Positions 63,242 through 64,000 of a stretch of 64,000 nucleotides of DNA are shown piece after piece. The notes under the pieces were generated by a model, which was given only the letters and a program-made list of their open reading frames with translations, was not told the origin of the DNA and did not search any database. The stretch is from Pararhizobium sp. YC-54 (GTDB lineage: Bacteria > Pseudomonadota > Alphaproteobacteria > Rhizobiales > Rhizobiaceae): positions 124,001-188,000 of the forward strand of contig NZ_JAOYTH010000001.1 in NCBI RefSeq assembly GCF_025847205.1. The letters are read 5' to 3'. The position numbers and the translations under genes are program-made. Position 1 is the first letter of the stretch, and each line of letters starts with the position of its first letter.

Positions 63242-63591
63242 CACCTGTCAAGCTGTCGAAAGACGCGGCGGACTATGTTCGCCAAGAGTCAGATTACCTG
63301 CGACGGCAGAATCCAGCTGCGGCAAAGAAATTCTCGTTGGCAATGAAAAGCGCCAAACGAATGCTTCAGAGCTTCCCCGAGGCGGGAAACAGCATGCATG
63401 GTCTTCAGATCGCTGGAAGCCTTACGCTGGTCGTCGGGGATCTACTCGACTATCTGTACGATGGTTCCCAGGTTGACGTTATCCTCATTCGACATGGGCG
63501 GATGCTTGCACGAACCCCGGATGTCGAACTCGATATCGATCTGGAAGAAGGGCTAGGCAGCGTCGCCAAAGGAACCAGATCGTCGTTCTGA
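63238..63591 (+). CDS. RelE/ParE-family toxin
   Basis: 117 residues. LSKDAADYVRQESDYLRRQNPAAAKKF and VDVILIRHGR are RelE/ParE marks. It is coupled to the antitoxin. ParE-type members poison gyrase, RelE-type cut mRNA; the sequence suggests ParE more than RelE. The C-terminal about 20 residues are an acidic extension. Confidence 0.8.
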   Translation: MTPVKLSKDAADYVRQESDYLRRQNPAAAKKFSLAMKSAKRMLQSFPEAGNSMHGLQIAGSLTLVVGDLLDYLYDGSQVDVILIRHGRMLARTPDVELDIDLEEGLGSVAKGTRSSF

Positions 63592-63706
63592 AATCCCGTC
63601 AAACCTGGCGAAGACCTGCGCCCCTTCTTTTCGACCTGCCGCTGAGAGAGTTCATTTTCCGCCGGCCTCAATCGCGGAGGATGACCCCGGCGGGTTGAGA
63701 TCACGC

Positions 63707-64000
63707 TCACTTGCGGTAGATCAGCCAGTTCTTGCCGGTGTCCTTCTTCATGCCCTCTTCAAACAGGATCGTCCTGTTGCGGCCGGCATTCTTTGCGCAA
63801 TAGAGCGCGACGTCGGCCTTGTTGTAGAGATCGGTCGGGTCGTCGGCATGCGATGCCTGGCAGACGCCGACGGACAGCGTGATCGGGCCGTAGTTGACGC
63901 CGGTCTTGGAGTTCTTGAAGGGGGTGGCCGCAAGAGCGTTGCGGATGCGCTCGGCCACCTGCTGGCTTTCCTCAAGGCTGCTGTCGGTCAGAATGATGGC
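63707..64000 (-). CDS. GGDEF-domain protein, C-terminal part (partial)
   Basis: The frame runs off the right edge. TLSVGVCQASHADDPTDLYNKADVALYCAKNAGRNRTI is the end of a GGDEF (diguanylate cyclase) domain. The GGDEF loop itself and the start are outside the window, so activity cannot be judged. Confidence 0.85.
   Translation of the reverse strand, partial: AIILTDSSLEESQQVAERIRNALAATPFKNSKTGVNYGPITLSVGVCQASHADDPTDLYNKADVALYCAKNAGRNRTILFEEGMKKDTGKNWLIYRK

Overview
The window looks like chromosomal DNA of an alphaproteobacterium of the Rhizobiaceae (Rhizobium/Agrobacterium and relatives). The reasons are high GC content with strong third-position GC bias, RIME-like and other rhizobial palindromic repeats (some inside uvrB), a close relative of the Mesorhizobium loti cyclic-nucleotide K+ channel MlotiK1, a PleC/DivJ/PdhS-type histidine kinase, an iron transporter behind a RirA-type IRO box, a GT21 ceramide glucosyltransferase, and many alphaproteobacterial small families (usg, DUF1289, DUF2270, TIGR02281 protease). 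Genus and species cannot be fixed from the window alone. No rRNA, tRNA, CRISPR array or complete insertion sequence was seen.

Layout. 0-1.4 kb: J-domain protein and a small conserved protein. About 1.8-4.1 kb: an AT-rich island with an AvcD-type anti-phage dCTP deaminase, a divergent small ORF and a perfect 15-bp hairpin. 4.1-8.2 kb: small periplasmic protein and uvrB with a repeat-invaded tail. 8.4-12.4 kb: membrane proteins and an ssuABC sulfonate importer. 12.6-23.9 kb: EamA exporter with divergent LysR regulator, thioesterase, Cache chemoreceptor, triple Kazal lipoprotein, nuclease-like, VOC and DUF488 proteins, extensin-like lipoprotein, and the K+ channel. 24.1-30.8 kb: ABC-2 exporter, ceramide glucosyltransferase, TIGR02281 protease, cobS divergent from cobT, and dgkA. 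30.9-34.7 kb: iron ABC importer. 34.8-41.3 kb: histidine kinase, SNase, UDG-like protein, Lrp regulator, alkylation-repair-like protein, beta-hydroxyacid dehydrogenase and a DUF4010 membrane protein. 41.5-48.2 kb: orphan SsuA-like protein, TPR methyltransferase, DUF2270 protein, an SDR without its catalytic residues, usg, and an amino-acid ABC importer without a local ATPase. 48.6-58.5 kb: OmpA-like protein with long tandem repeats, mobA/mobB with an EamA exporter, a second chemoreceptor, and moaA. 58.5-62.2 kb: a MarR / alpha-beta hydrolase divergent pair split and partly duplicated around an adenylate cyclase gene. 62.2-64 kb: FMN-binding protein, ParDE-like toxin-antitoxin pair, and the end of a GGDEF gene.

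The main functional themes are nutrient import (sulfonate, iron, amino acids), molybdenum and cobalamin cofactor steps, chemotaxis and second-messenger signalling, and DNA repair. All three importer operons that begin with a binding-protein gene have a stable hairpin directly after that gene, which suggests the binding protein is made in excess. The clearest accessory modules are the AvcD island and the cyclase insertion with its duplicated operator; the in-frame palindromes in uvrB are a third unusual feature.
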